Origin: Desulfovibrio sp. Huiquan2017
GTDB taxonomy: Bacteria; Desulfobacterota; Desulfovibrionia; Desulfovibrionales; Desulfovibrionaceae
Direction of reading: 5' to 3'
DNA: 64,000 bases
Assembly: GCF_017351175.1 (NCBI RefSeq)
Contig: NZ_JAFMPN010000005.1
Location: 124,001 to 188,000 of the forward strand
This document shows, piece by piece, positions 49,420 through 57,044 of the stretch. Made by a program: the position numbers and the translations under genes. Positions within the stretch are counted from its first letter, which is position 1. Each line of letters starts with the position of its first letter. The notes under the pieces were generated by a model, which made no database searches, was not told where the DNA came from, and worked only from the letters and a program-made list of their open reading frames with translations.

Positions 49420-50208
49420 ATGGCGCGCGCAGCCTGTTCGATCTGGCCCAAGTTGTGGGGCTTCCGATACCCGGCCCTGGGCGTGGCACTCTTCCTCACC
49501 CTATGGTGGGGGGGAAGCCGCCTCTACGGCCCGTTCATCCTTCCCTCCCCATGGGAGGCCTGCCGGGCGCTATGGCGGCTCACCCTGAAAGGCGTGGTGT
49601 TCAAGGCGGCCCTGATCACGGCCGGACGCGCCTTGGGCGGATTCGCCGTGGCAGCCCTGCTCGGCGGCGGCATCGGCATCCTGGCCGGGCTCCGGCCCGC
49701 CCTGGCTCAGACCCTCAGGCCAATAACCGCCATGCTCCTGGGCATCCCCCCCATCGCCTGGATCGTCCTGGCCATACTCTGGTTCGGGACCACGGGCCTG
49801 ACGCCCGTGTTCACCGTGGTGGTCACCGCACTGCCCATCGTCTTCGCCGTGGCCATGGAGGGAGCACGCACCAGAGACAAGGGCCTGGAGGATATGGGCC
49901 GGTCCTTCGACACCCCGGCCGCCATGCTCTTCTGGGACGTGCGTCTGCCCCACATCCTGTCCTATCTCTTCCCCGGCCTGGTCACGGCCCTGGGGTTGTC
50001 CTGGAAGGTGGCGGTCATGGCCGAACTACTCGCTTCCACCGACGGCATCGGCGCGGACATGGCCTTAGCCCGGATCAATCTCGACACCGCCGAAGCCCTG
50101 GCCTGGATCATCGTCCTGCTGGCCATGCTCCTGGCCGTGGAGCTGCTCCTGCTCGAACCGCTGCAACGCCGCCTGGAACCGTGGAGGCAGGGGAGCTCGT
50201 CCTCATGA
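49420..50208 (+). CDS. ABC transporter permease (SsuC/TauC-like)
   Basis: 262 residues from the ATG at 49420, 14 bp after the binding-protein stop with AGAGGAAGG upstream. Six membrane helices; the EAA loop is MGRSFDTPAAMLFWDVRLPH. WGGSRLYGPFILPSPWEACR is typical of the N-terminal part in sulfonate/nitrate permeases. It overlaps the ATPase gene by 4 bp. Confidence 0.9.
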   Translation: MARAACSIWPKLWGFRYPALGVALFLTLWWGGSRLYGPFILPSPWEACRALWRLTLKGVVFKAALITAGRALGGFAVAALLGGGIGILAGLRPALAQTLRPITAMLLGIPPIAWIVLAILWFGTTGLTPVFTVVVTALPIVFAVAMEGARTRDKGLEDMGRSFDTPAAMLFWDVRLPHILSYLFPGLVTALGLSWKVAVMAELLASTDGIGADMALARINLDTAEALAWIIVLLAMLLAVELLLLEPLQRRLEPWRQGSSSS

Positions 50209-52058
50209 ACGGCTCCGAGCTGAGCTGGGAACACGTCCGCCACGATTACGGAGCCGGTTTGGTGCTGACCGACGTGACCCTGCGCGTCGGCCCCGGAGAG
50301 GTCCTCGCCCTGGCGGGCCGTTCCGGCTGCGGCAAGACCTCCCTGCTGAACATGGCGGCCGGACTGCTCGCCCCCCGGCAGGGCCGGACAGTCAATACCT
50401 TCACGCACACGGCCTGCGTCTTCCAGGAACCGAGACTGCTCCCCTGGCGGCGCACCGTGGACAACATAGCCTTCGGGCTCAAGGCCATGGGCGCATCCCG
50501 CGCGGACCGTCTGGACAGGGCGCGGAGGCTGGCCGAACGCATGGGCCTGGCCCCCTGCGACCTGACGAAATTCCCGCATGAATTGAGCGGCGGCATGCGC
50601 CAGAGGGTCTCCTTGGCAAGGGCCTTGGCCGTGGGGCCGGACCTGCTCCTCCTGGACGAGCCGTTCAGCGCCCTGGACATGGGCCTGCGCCGCGAACTCC
50701 AGGACCTGGTCCGGTCGCTCATCGTCGAGCGCGGCCTGGCTGCCGTGTTCGTGACCCACGATCTCGCCGAGGCCGCCGCACTAAGCCACCGCGTGGTCAT
50801 CCTGGCCCCGTCGCCGGGCCGTGTGGTCCACGACCAGCCCATCGACCGCCCCCTGGCGGACCGGAACGCGGACTTCGTCCGACGGACCGTCTCCGATCTC
50901 CTGGCCGCCCCGGCCGTGCGGGCGGCATTCGGCAATCACGGCGACGCCCCGCTCGCGCCCGCCGCGCCAACCGGCATATCCGCCGCGAAAAACGAGGTGA
51001 ACATGGTGGAATTCAAACCCGTGCATCTTCCCGAGACGGTCCTGGCCACGGATATGGCCGGACGCAAGGTCCAGGTCGGCGCCGGGATCGACAAGGTCTT
51101 CGGCTACAACCCCATGGTCACGGCCCTGCTCTTTGCCCTGGCCCCCGAAAAAATCGCGGGACTGGGCATGCCGCCCATGCCGCCCGAACGCATGCTGGCG
51201 AGCCCGGAATACCTTTCCCTGCCGGTCCTCGGGGTCAAAGGCGGAAACTTCGGCGGCGGCAAGACCACCTTCGACGGCGAGGCCGTCAAACGAAACGGTG
51301 TGGATCTGATCCTTTCCTTGACCCTGTTCGCCATGGACGAGGTCGAGGTGGCCGAGGCCGACCGGCTGCAACGGGAGCTGAACATTCCGGTGCTCGTCTT
51401 TGACGGTTGCCTGGACCGCACCGGTGACGTCTTGCGGCGCGTGGGCGCGCTCATCGGAGTACCGGACCGCGGCAACCTCCTGGCCGACTATTTCGAAGAC
51501 AAATTCCACACCATCGCCGGGACGGTCGCCCGTATCCCGCGCGGCGAACGGCGGACGGTCTACTACGCCCAGTCGCCCACCGGCCTGCTTACCGAGCCCC
51601 GGCGCTCCCGTCATGGCGAAATCATCGAATACGCGGGCGGAGTAAACGTGGCCGAAGTCCACGAACAACGGGGCTGCGGGCGCACGCCCGTATGCGCGAC
51701 CGACCTGGCCCGCTGGGACCCGGACGTGATCATCATGCTCTCGGACGAGGGCAAGTCCCCGCAACGCCTCTACAACCGCGCCAAGACCGATCCCTTCTGG
51801 TCCCGGCTCAAGGCGACCCGCAACAACGCCATCTTCGAGCCGCCGAGCGGCATGTATCACTGGTTCGACCGGCCGCCGTCCGTGAATCGGCTCATGGGCT
51901 TGATCTGGCTGACCAACCTGCTCTACCCCGAGTGGTTCGATTGGGACATGGTGCGAGAAATACGGGAGTTCTACCGGCTCTTCTACCGCATGGACCTCGG
52001 CCCCAAGCAGGCGGAAACCCTGCTCGGGCCGAGCCTGGGTCGCCAGATGGGCAGGTAG
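50205..52058 (+). CDS. ABC ATPase fused in frame to a helical-backbone metal-receptor binding domain
   Basis: 617 residues. Residues 1-245 are an SsuB/TauB-type ATPase: Walker [10 protein letters not shown] (38-46), signature LSGGM (127-131), Walker [13 protein letters not shown]. Residues about 267-617 are a PF01497-type binding domain ([21 protein letters not shown], in two parts around [44 protein letters not shown]) as in metal-chelate or molybdate receptors. No signal peptide or membrane segment separates them. An internal ATG at 51003 (residue 267) has GAGGTG five bases before it and may give a second, shorter product. Confidence 0.85.
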   Translation: MNGSELSWEHVRHDYGAGLVLTDVTLRVGPGEVLALAGRSGCGKTSLLNMAAGLLAPRQGRTVNTFTHTACVFQEPRLLPWRRTVDNIAFGLKAMGASRADRLDRARRLAERMGLAPCDLTKFPHELSGGMRQRVSLARALAVGPDLLLLDEPFSALDMGLRRELQDLVRSLIVERGLAAVFVTHDLAEAAALSHRVVILAPSPGRVVHDQPIDRPLADRNADFVRRTVSDLLAAPAVRAAFGNHGDAPLAPAAPTGISAAKNEVNMVEFKPVHLPETVLATDMAGRKVQVGAGIDKVFGYNPMVTALLFALAPEKIAGLGMPPMPPERMLASPEYLSLPVLGVKGGNFGGGKTTFDGEAVKRNGVDLILSLTLFAMDEVEVAEADRLQRELNIPVLVFDGCLDRTGDVLRRVGALIGVPDRGNLLADYFEDKFHTIAGTVARIPRGERRTVYYAQSPTGLLTEPRRSRHGEIIEYAGGVNVAEVHEQRGCGRTPVCATDLARWDPDVIIMLSDEGKSPQRLYNRAKTDPFWSRLKATRNNAIFEPPSGMYHWFDRPPSVNRLMGLIWLTNLLYPEWFDWDMVREIREFYRLFYRMDLGPKQAETLLGPSLGRQMGR

Positions 52059-52156
52059 CCGCTTTTCCCTTGTCCTTTGCGCCACTCTTTGCCACCATGC
52101 AAACATGGCAAAATGCCGGTCCCGCAAGGCCCGGTCCCAACCCGCAAGGAGTGCGC

Positions 52157-52855
52157 ATGAACGAAGACGCCCGATTGTCCCGCCGCGAATTCCTGGCCGT
52201 AACGGCCGGAACCATGGTCGCCATTGGCCTGCCCGGCCTGTTCGCCACCGTCGGGGAGGCTCGGCAGACGGAACTGGCCGCCCAGCTCCGACCGGACGGA
52301 CGGCCCCGCGTCCCGCCGGGCCAGACCGTCATCGAGCGTATCGAGGACATGGGAGGCAGGCCCGGCTCACTCCGCCCGGAAGACTTCCGACTGCACGTCC
52401 ACGGCGCGGTCGAAACGCCCTTCAACATCGACTTCCGGGAATTCATGGAGTTCGGCCAGCAGGACTTTATCTGCGATGTCCATTGCGTCACCGGCTGGAC
52501 CCTCCTGGACGCCACATGGCGCGGCGTCCCGCTTTCAGTCCTCGTGGACCGGGCGCGTCCCTCGGCGGACGGCCGATTCATGGTCATCCAGGCCGCCCAC
52601 GGCTACACCACGAGCATCCCGCTCGACGAGGCCCGCAAGCCGGACGTATTCCTGGCCCACACCCTGTTCGGCGCGCCCCTGCCCGGGCCCAACGGCGGCC
52701 CGGTACGCGCGGTGGTCCCGGACCGTTATTTCTACAAAAGCGCCAAATGGGTGGAGGGACTCAAGATCGTCTCACGCGATGAGCCGGGCTATTGGGAGAC
52801 ACGCGGCTACAGCAATTCCGCCGATCCCTGGAAGGAAGAACGCTACTCGCGCTAG
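52157..52855 (+). CDS. Tat-exported sulfite-oxidase-fold molybdoenzyme
   Basis: 232 residues, ATG at 52157 after AAGGAG. Tat signal [22 protein letters not shown]-fold core: [17 protein letters not shown], then [18 protein letters not shown], where C110 is the Mo-ligating cysteine, and [14 protein letters not shown]. It binds the mononuclear pterin form of Mo, as in MsrP/YedY. It lacks a haem or dimerisation domain. It acts in the periplasm; the substrate is unknown. It follows the ATPase-receptor gene by 98 bp. Confidence 0.9.
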   Translation: MNEDARLSRREFLAVTAGTMVAIGLPGLFATVGEARQTELAAQLRPDGRPRVPPGQTVIERIEDMGGRPGSLRPEDFRLHVHGAVETPFNIDFREFMEFGQQDFICDVHCVTGWTLLDATWRGVPLSVLVDRARPSADGRFMVIQAAHGYTTSIPLDEARKPDVFLAHTLFGAPLPGPNGGPVRAVVPDRYFYKSAKWVEGLKIVSRDEPGYWETRGYSNSADPWKEERYSR

Positions 52856-52946
52856 CTCGCAGGGGCGCGTCCCCACACGCCGGACCGAAGCAGGCCGCCT
52901 TCCGGCGAGATTGACGAGAAGACTCGGACCTGGTTAGGTTGTTCCA

Positions 52947-54194
52947 ATGAAGAAGCTCCTACTTTGCCTGACGGTCATCATGCTGTCGGCGACCGCCACC
53001 GGTTTTGCCGAAAAGGGAAAGGCGTTCGACGCCCATGCCACCGCGTTCAGCTATTTTTTCCACGACACGGACATGGATTTCCACTTCGGGAACCTGGTCC
53101 TCGGGGCCACGCGCAACGGCGGCGCGGAAATCGGCGAGGCGTTCCATGCCGCCTCGCGGATCAAGGATGGGAACGCCGCCGAATGGCAGACCGAATGGTT
53201 CCGGCTGGCCCACCGTGTGGAGGCGCGCGGACTGAAATCGCTCAAAGGAGGCCACACGGTCAGCGCGCGCGACCAGTTGCTGCGCGCGGCCTATTATTAT
53301 CGCATTTCCCTGCTGGCCATGCCGACGTCGGCCCCGGAATTCAAGGCGCGCGGGCGGAAGTGCCGGGAACTGATGCGCATGGCCGGGCCGCTGTTCGATC
53401 CTCCCCTGGAATATTTCGAGGTCCCCTTCGAGGACACGGTGCTCCCCGGCTACTTCCGCAAAGCCGCCGACTCCGGCCAGCCCGCCAAGACGCTGCTGAT
53501 GATCGGCGGCGGCGAAACCTTCATCGAGGACCTGTTCTTCTACATCGAGCCCCAGGCCCACGCACGCGGCTACAACTTCGCGACAGTGGACCTGCCGGGC
53601 CAGGGCATGCTCCCCGCAAGCGGCCACATCTTCCGCACGGATACCTACAAGGCCATGAAAAAAACAGTGGACTACGTCCTGGACCGCCCGGATGTGGCCC
53701 CGGCCAGCCTGGCCGCCTACGGCATCAGCGGCGGCGGGCTGTTCGTGCCCCAGGCCGCCATGCACGACCCGCGCATCAAGGCCATCGCCATGAGCGCCGC
53801 CGTAGTGAACGCCCATCCGCTGTTCGCGGCCATGCCCGCCGCCGTGGCCGACAAAGAGGAAATGGCCTCCTGGTCCTCCTTCCATGCGGGCATCGTTGAA
53901 TCCATCTGCGAACGCTACGGCGTGGACAACCCCGAGGGACTCATCGAGGCCAACCAGGGCAACACCTTCGACGCGCGCAAGATCGCCGCGCCGGCCCTGC
54001 TCATCGTGGGCGAAGGCGAGTATCACAGCGAAGAGGTCAAGCGCCAGCAGCGAATCGCCCTGGAGGGCTTCCCGGACAAACGCAGCAAATTGGTGATCAC
54101 TCCGGCCAACGAAGGCGCGACCAACCATTGCATCATGGAAAACAGGAGCCTGGTCGGACAGGTCCTCTTCGACTGGCTGGACGAAATCTTCTGA
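52947..54194 (+). CDS. Secreted alpha/beta hydrolase
   Basis: 415 residues. Sec signal KKLLLCLTVIMLSATATGFA, then a helical N-terminal region (about 30-150) and an alpha/beta hydrolase core. The nucleophile is S261 in YGISGGGLFVP, the oxyanion region is LLMIGGGETFIED, and the late histidine is in GATNHCIMEN. Layout recalls the group of C-C hydrolases and acyl hydrolases with an N-terminal helical lid, such as 2,6-dihydroxypseudooxynicotine hydrolase. It is followed by a hairpin and may be the last gene of the molybdoenzyme island. Confidence 0.85.
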   Translation: MKKLLLCLTVIMLSATATGFAEKGKAFDAHATAFSYFFHDTDMDFHFGNLVLGATRNGGAEIGEAFHAASRIKDGNAAEWQTEWFRLAHRVEARGLKSLKGGHTVSARDQLLRAAYYYRISLLAMPTSAPEFKARGRKCRELMRMAGPLFDPPLEYFEVPFEDTVLPGYFRKAADSGQPAKTLLMIGGGETFIEDLFFYIEPQAHARGYNFATVDLPGQGMLPASGHIFRTDTYKAMKKTVDYVLDRPDVAPASLAAYGISGGGLFVPQAAMHDPRIKAIAMSAAVVNAHPLFAAMPAAVADKEEMASWSSFHAGIVESICERYGVDNPEGLIEANQGNTFDARKIAAPALLIVGEGEYHSEEVKRQQRIALEGFPDKRSKLVITPANEGATNHCIMENRSLVGQVLFDWLDEIF

Positions 54195-54216
54195 TCCGCC
54201 CGCTCCGCCTTCCACT

Positions 54217-54232
54217 GCAAAGCTCACTTTCC
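54217..54232. promoter_or_regulatory. Upstream dyad 1 for the sigma-54 promoter
   Basis: GCAAAG-CTCA-CTTTCC, one mismatch from the dyad at 54251-54266, with centres 34 bp apart. About 100 bp upstream of the -24/-12 promoter. Confidence 0.55.
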
Positions 54233-54234
54233 AA

Positions 54235-54285
54235 CACCGTCGGCCGAACCGCAAAGACAACTTTGCATTTCGGCCGACGTGTTTT
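54235..54285 (+). terminator. Nested hairpin after the hydrolase gene
   Basis: Outer stem CGTCGGCCGAA/TTCGGCCGACG (54238-54279), inner stem GCAAAG/CTTTGC, then GTGTTTTG. It serves as a probable terminator and at the same time contains upstream dyad 2. Confidence 0.65.
54251..54266. promoter_or_regulatory. Upstream dyad 2 for the sigma-54 promoter
   Basis: GCAAAG-ACAA-CTTTGC, a perfect 6+4+6 dyad about 65 bp before the -24 element. With dyad 1 it forms a tandem array of the kind bound by sigma-54 activators. Confidence 0.55.
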
Positions 54286-54329
54286 GAAAAATATCCTGTA
54301 ATTTCAAGCAAAAATCCTCAACAAAAGAA

Positions 54330-54345
54330 TGGCCCGCTCCTTGCT
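54330..54345 (+). promoter_or_regulatory. Sigma-54 (-24/-12) promoter of the YeiH-type gene
   Basis: TGGCCCG-CTCC-TTGCT: one mismatch from TGGCACG-N4-TTGCW, with GG and GC exactly ten bases apart. Transcription would begin near 54357, leaving a leader of about 70 bases. Confidence 0.8.
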
Positions 54346-54429
54346 TTGAGCAAGGAGACAAGAAGTTGGGTCCAAAGGACCGCCCTGGCGGTCCGCCATT
54401 GAGAGAAACTTTTGTGGAGGAATGTGAGA

Positions 54430-56181
54430 ATGGCTGAACAAGTTGTCGAGAAGAATTCCGACGTCGTCGTCGATACGGGAAAATCTTCGTGGTCCGATCT
54501 CTGGAGGAAAGAGGACTACTGGGCCATCTGGCTCGGTTTCATTATCCTCATCGTCGGTACCTTTATTTATTTCAACAACAAACCCGCCGGGATGGAAGAG
54601 AAATTCGCCGCGGCCAACGTGATCATGGCCCACGAGGCCGAATCCGCCCCGTTCAAGACCGTGGCCTGGTACGAGGCCCAGACCGCCAAGGAAAAGATCA
54701 AGGCCAAAAGCCAACCCATCGGCAAGGCCATCGGCGCGTTCCTGGCCCATCCCAAATCCTGGTCCACCAACCCATTGAACGGCTTCATCCAGACCAAGGC
54801 CCAGGCAGACGCCAAAAACGCCAAGGCAATGCCCAAGTATGAGGCCGCCAAAGCCGCTGCGGCCGAAGGCAAGGCAGCCGCCCTGGCCGCCCAGGCCAAG
54901 GCCCAGGCCGCCGGATATCAGAGTGCCGAATTGAATGCGAACGCATCCACGGCCATCGAGCACTGGCTGAAGCTCCGCTCCCAGGAGTCCTCGGCCAAAA
55001 AGAAAATCGGGCACAAACCGTACAACCTGTTCCCGGGCTTGCTCACTCTGTTCGTCGGCTTTGGCGTGCTCTTCGCCATCGGCATGCACTTCATCGACGG
55101 CAGCAGCACGAAGTTTCTCAAAGGCTTCATCCTGGTCTTCGCCGTGGGCGTGCTCTCTTACGTCATGGCCGGACAGGCGACCATGAAGCAATACGGTATC
55201 GGCTACGCGGCCTGGGCCATCGCCATCGGGCTGATCATCTCCAACACCATCGGTACCCCCGAATGGGCCAAGAAGGCATTGCAGGTCGAATTCTTCATCA
55301 AGACCGGCCTGGTCCTGCTCGGTGCTGAGGTGCTCTTCAACAAAATCGTAGCCATCGGCATTCCCGGCATCTTCGTGGCCTGGGTGGTCACCCCCGTGGT
55401 GCTCATCTCCACCTTCATCTTCGGCCAGAAGGTCATCAAGCTCCCGTCCAAGACCCTGAATATGACCATCTCCGCCGACATGTCCGTGTGCGGCACCTCG
55501 GCCGCCATCGCCGCGGCCGCCGCGTGCAAGGCCAAGAAGGAGGAGCTGACCCTGGCCATCGGCCTGTCCCTGGTCTTCACTTCCATCATGATGGTGGTCA
55601 TGCCCGCCGTCATCAAGGCCACGGGCATGCCCTACATCCTGGGCGGCGCCTGGATGGGCGGAACCATCGACGCTACCGGCGCCGTGGCCGCCGCCGGCGC
55701 GTTCCTGTCCGAAAAGGCCCTGTACGTGGCCGCAACCATCAAGATGATCCAGAACGTGCTCATCGGCGTGACCGCCTTCGGCATCGCCGTCTACTGGTGC
55801 ACCAAGGTGGATTGTGTCGAAGGACAGAAGGTCGGGGCCATGGAGATTTGGCACCGCTTCCCGAAGTTCGTGCTGGGCTTCCTGACCGCTTCGGTCATCT
55901 TCTCCATCGCCTACTCGGCGCTGGGTTCCGACACGGGCTTCACCATGATCGACCAGGGCGTCCTGCGCGGATTCTCGCGGCTGTTCCGGGGCTGGTTCTT
56001 CTGCCTGTCCTTCGCCGCCATCGGTCTGGCCACCAACTTCCGTGAGCTGAAGCACTACTTCAAGGGCGGCAAGCCGCTCATCCTGTACGTCTGCGGTCAA
56101 TCCCTGAACCTGGCCCTGACCCTGGCCATGGCCTACCTGATGTTCTACGTGGTTTTCCCGGACATCACTTCCAAGATCTGA
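54430..56181 (+). CDS. YeiH family putative sulfate/anion exporter
   Basis: 583 residues from MAEQVVEK at 54430 (GGAGG nine bases before). PF03601-type transporter with about ten helices. [20 protein letters not shown] and [20 protein letters not shown] are conserved family segments. The first helix ([18 protein letters not shown]) is separated from the second by about 145 hydrophilic residues, rich in Ala and Lys at 122-165, which is far longer than in E. coli YeiH. In sulfate reducers such proteins may export sulfate, sulfite or another anion. A sigma-54 promoter is upstream. Confidence 0.88.
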   Translation: MAEQVVEKNSDVVVDTGKSSWSDLWRKEDYWAIWLGFIILIVGTFIYFNNKPAGMEEKFAAANVIMAHEAESAPFKTVAWYEAQTAKEKIKAKSQPIGKAIGAFLAHPKSWSTNPLNGFIQTKAQADAKNAKAMPKYEAAKAAAAEGKAAALAAQAKAQAAGYQSAELNANASTAIEHWLKLRSQESSAKKKIGHKPYNLFPGLLTLFVGFGVLFAIGMHFIDGSSTKFLKGFILVFAVGVLSYVMAGQATMKQYGIGYAAWAIAIGLIISNTIGTPEWAKKALQVEFFIKTGLVLLGAEVLFNKIVAIGIPGIFVAWVVTPVVLISTFIFGQKVIKLPSKTLNMTISADMSVCGTSAAIAAAAACKAKKEELTLAIGLSLVFTSIMMVVMPAVIKATGMPYILGGAWMGGTIDATGAVAAAGAFLSEKALYVAATIKMIQNVLIGVTAFGIAVYWCTKVDCVEGQKVGAMEIWHRFPKFVLGFLTASVIFSIAYSALGSDTGFTMIDQGVLRGFSRLFRGWFFCLSFAAIGLATNFRELKHYFKGGKPLILYVCGQSLNLALTLAMAYLMFYVVFPDITSKI

Positions 56182-56203
56182 TCGCTTCCACCCCAAAAAA
56201 ACG

Positions 56204-56228
56204 GAGGGGGGCCCGCCCGGCCCCCCTC
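56204..56228 (+). other. GC-rich hairpin between exporter gene and small membrane gene
   Basis: GAGGGGGGCC/GGCCCCCCTC with a five-base loop and no T-run. Probably a processing or attenuation signal inside the operon. Confidence 0.5.
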
Positions 56229-56251
56229 ACCCCCTTCAAGGAGCCTTAGAC

Positions 56252-56542
56252 ATGGAAAATCGAACCCTTCCGCAACGCATCCTGGCGCTGGTATCGGTCT
56301 GCGCCGTCATCTGGGTGTTCACCTATGTGGCCGGGCCCATGCTGGTCAACGCCTCCCAGGACTTCCGGACCCTGGGAGACTTCATCGTCCGGGAGAACAT
56401 CGACACCGGCATGTTCTACTACACCGACCTGGAAATCGTCGGTCATGCCGACCACAACGCCCGCTCGACCATCGAGTACATGCCGCATGGCCCGGGTCCC
56501 CTGCCCAGCGTGGGGTCGGCCACGGGCGCGCCCGCTTATTAG
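56252..56542 (+). CDS. Small single-helix membrane protein following the exporter gene
   Basis: 96 residues; AAGGAGCCTTAGAC before the ATG. One N-terminal helix (ILALVSVCAVIWVFTYVAGP), then a soluble part with a His/Asp-containing stretch (DLEIVGHADHNARSTIEY). It lies 70 bp after the YeiH-type gene on the same strand, so it is likely an accessory subunit or partner of that transporter. Family not recognised. Confidence 0.75.
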   Translation: MENRTLPQRILALVSVCAVIWVFTYVAGPMLVNASQDFRTLGDFIVRENIDTGMFYYTDLEIVGHADHNARSTIEYMPHGPGPLPSVGSATGAPAY

Positions 56543-56564
56543 GCGGCCGCCTCGGCTCGGGGGG

Positions 56565-56921
56565 TCAGCCGTTGTCGCGGGGGTCGAACATGGCCTCGAT
56601 GCGCCGGTTGAGCCCCCAGAGGAACACCACGGTGCGGGCCGTGGCCGCGAGGAAGTAGCCCAACTGCTCCAGTTCGCTGTGTCCCAGCCCGTAGGAACGG
56701 AAATACAAGAGGAAAACGGCGGTCAGAGTCAGGCCGCATAGGAGGATGAGCGGGATGGTCGTGTTCAGGCGGATGAACAGGACTTCCCCCGAGATCCGCC
56801 CTTGGAAATACAGGACCAGCAAGGCGGCGAAGCGCAACACGCCGGTCCACGCCCGGACGAACATGTCCGCCGTGGCCAGGCCCACAAACATAGCCGCTCC
56901 AAACAACAACACGCCGCCCAT
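56565..56921 (-). CDS. Small three-helix membrane protein
   Basis: 118 residues from the ATG at 56921 (GGGGAG seven bases before); an upstream ATG at 56969 lacks a ribosome site. Hydrophobic helices near VLLFGAAMFVGLATADMFV, IPLILLCGLTLTAVFLLYF and YFLAATARTVVFLWGL. Convergent with the preceding small gene (22 bp gap) and divergent from the sensor kinase gene. No motif recognised. Confidence 0.68.
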   Translation of the reverse strand: MGGVLLFGAAMFVGLATADMFVRAWTGVLRFAALLVLYFQGRISGEVLFIRLNTTIPLILLCGLTLTAVFLLYFRSYGLGHSELEQLGYFLAATARTVVFLWGLNRRIEAMFDPRDNG

Positions 56922-56987
56922 CACGATTCTCCCCGGACGGGGACTCCTTTTCCGCCCTATACAAAACATACGGTCCGAACGAAAGAA

Positions 56988-57008
56988 CCGTCAAGGAATC
57001 CTTGACGG
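56988..57008. promoter_or_regulatory. 21-bp palindrome upstream of the sensor kinase gene
   Basis: CCGTCAAGG-AAT-CCTTGACGG, a perfect 9+3+9 dyad, 36 bp before the kinase ATG and 66 bp before the divergent membrane-protein start. Fits a dimeric repressor or activator site. Confidence 0.55.
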
Positions 57009-57044
57009 GAACGGTCGCCATTCCCGATACTCGGATGCAAGACC

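Noticed and set aside
49455-50204. Extension of the ATPase-receptor frame upstream to 49455
   Set aside because: That part lies in another frame of the permease gene and is Arg/Pro/Gly-rich without motifs; the ATG at 50205 overlaps the permease stop as expected.
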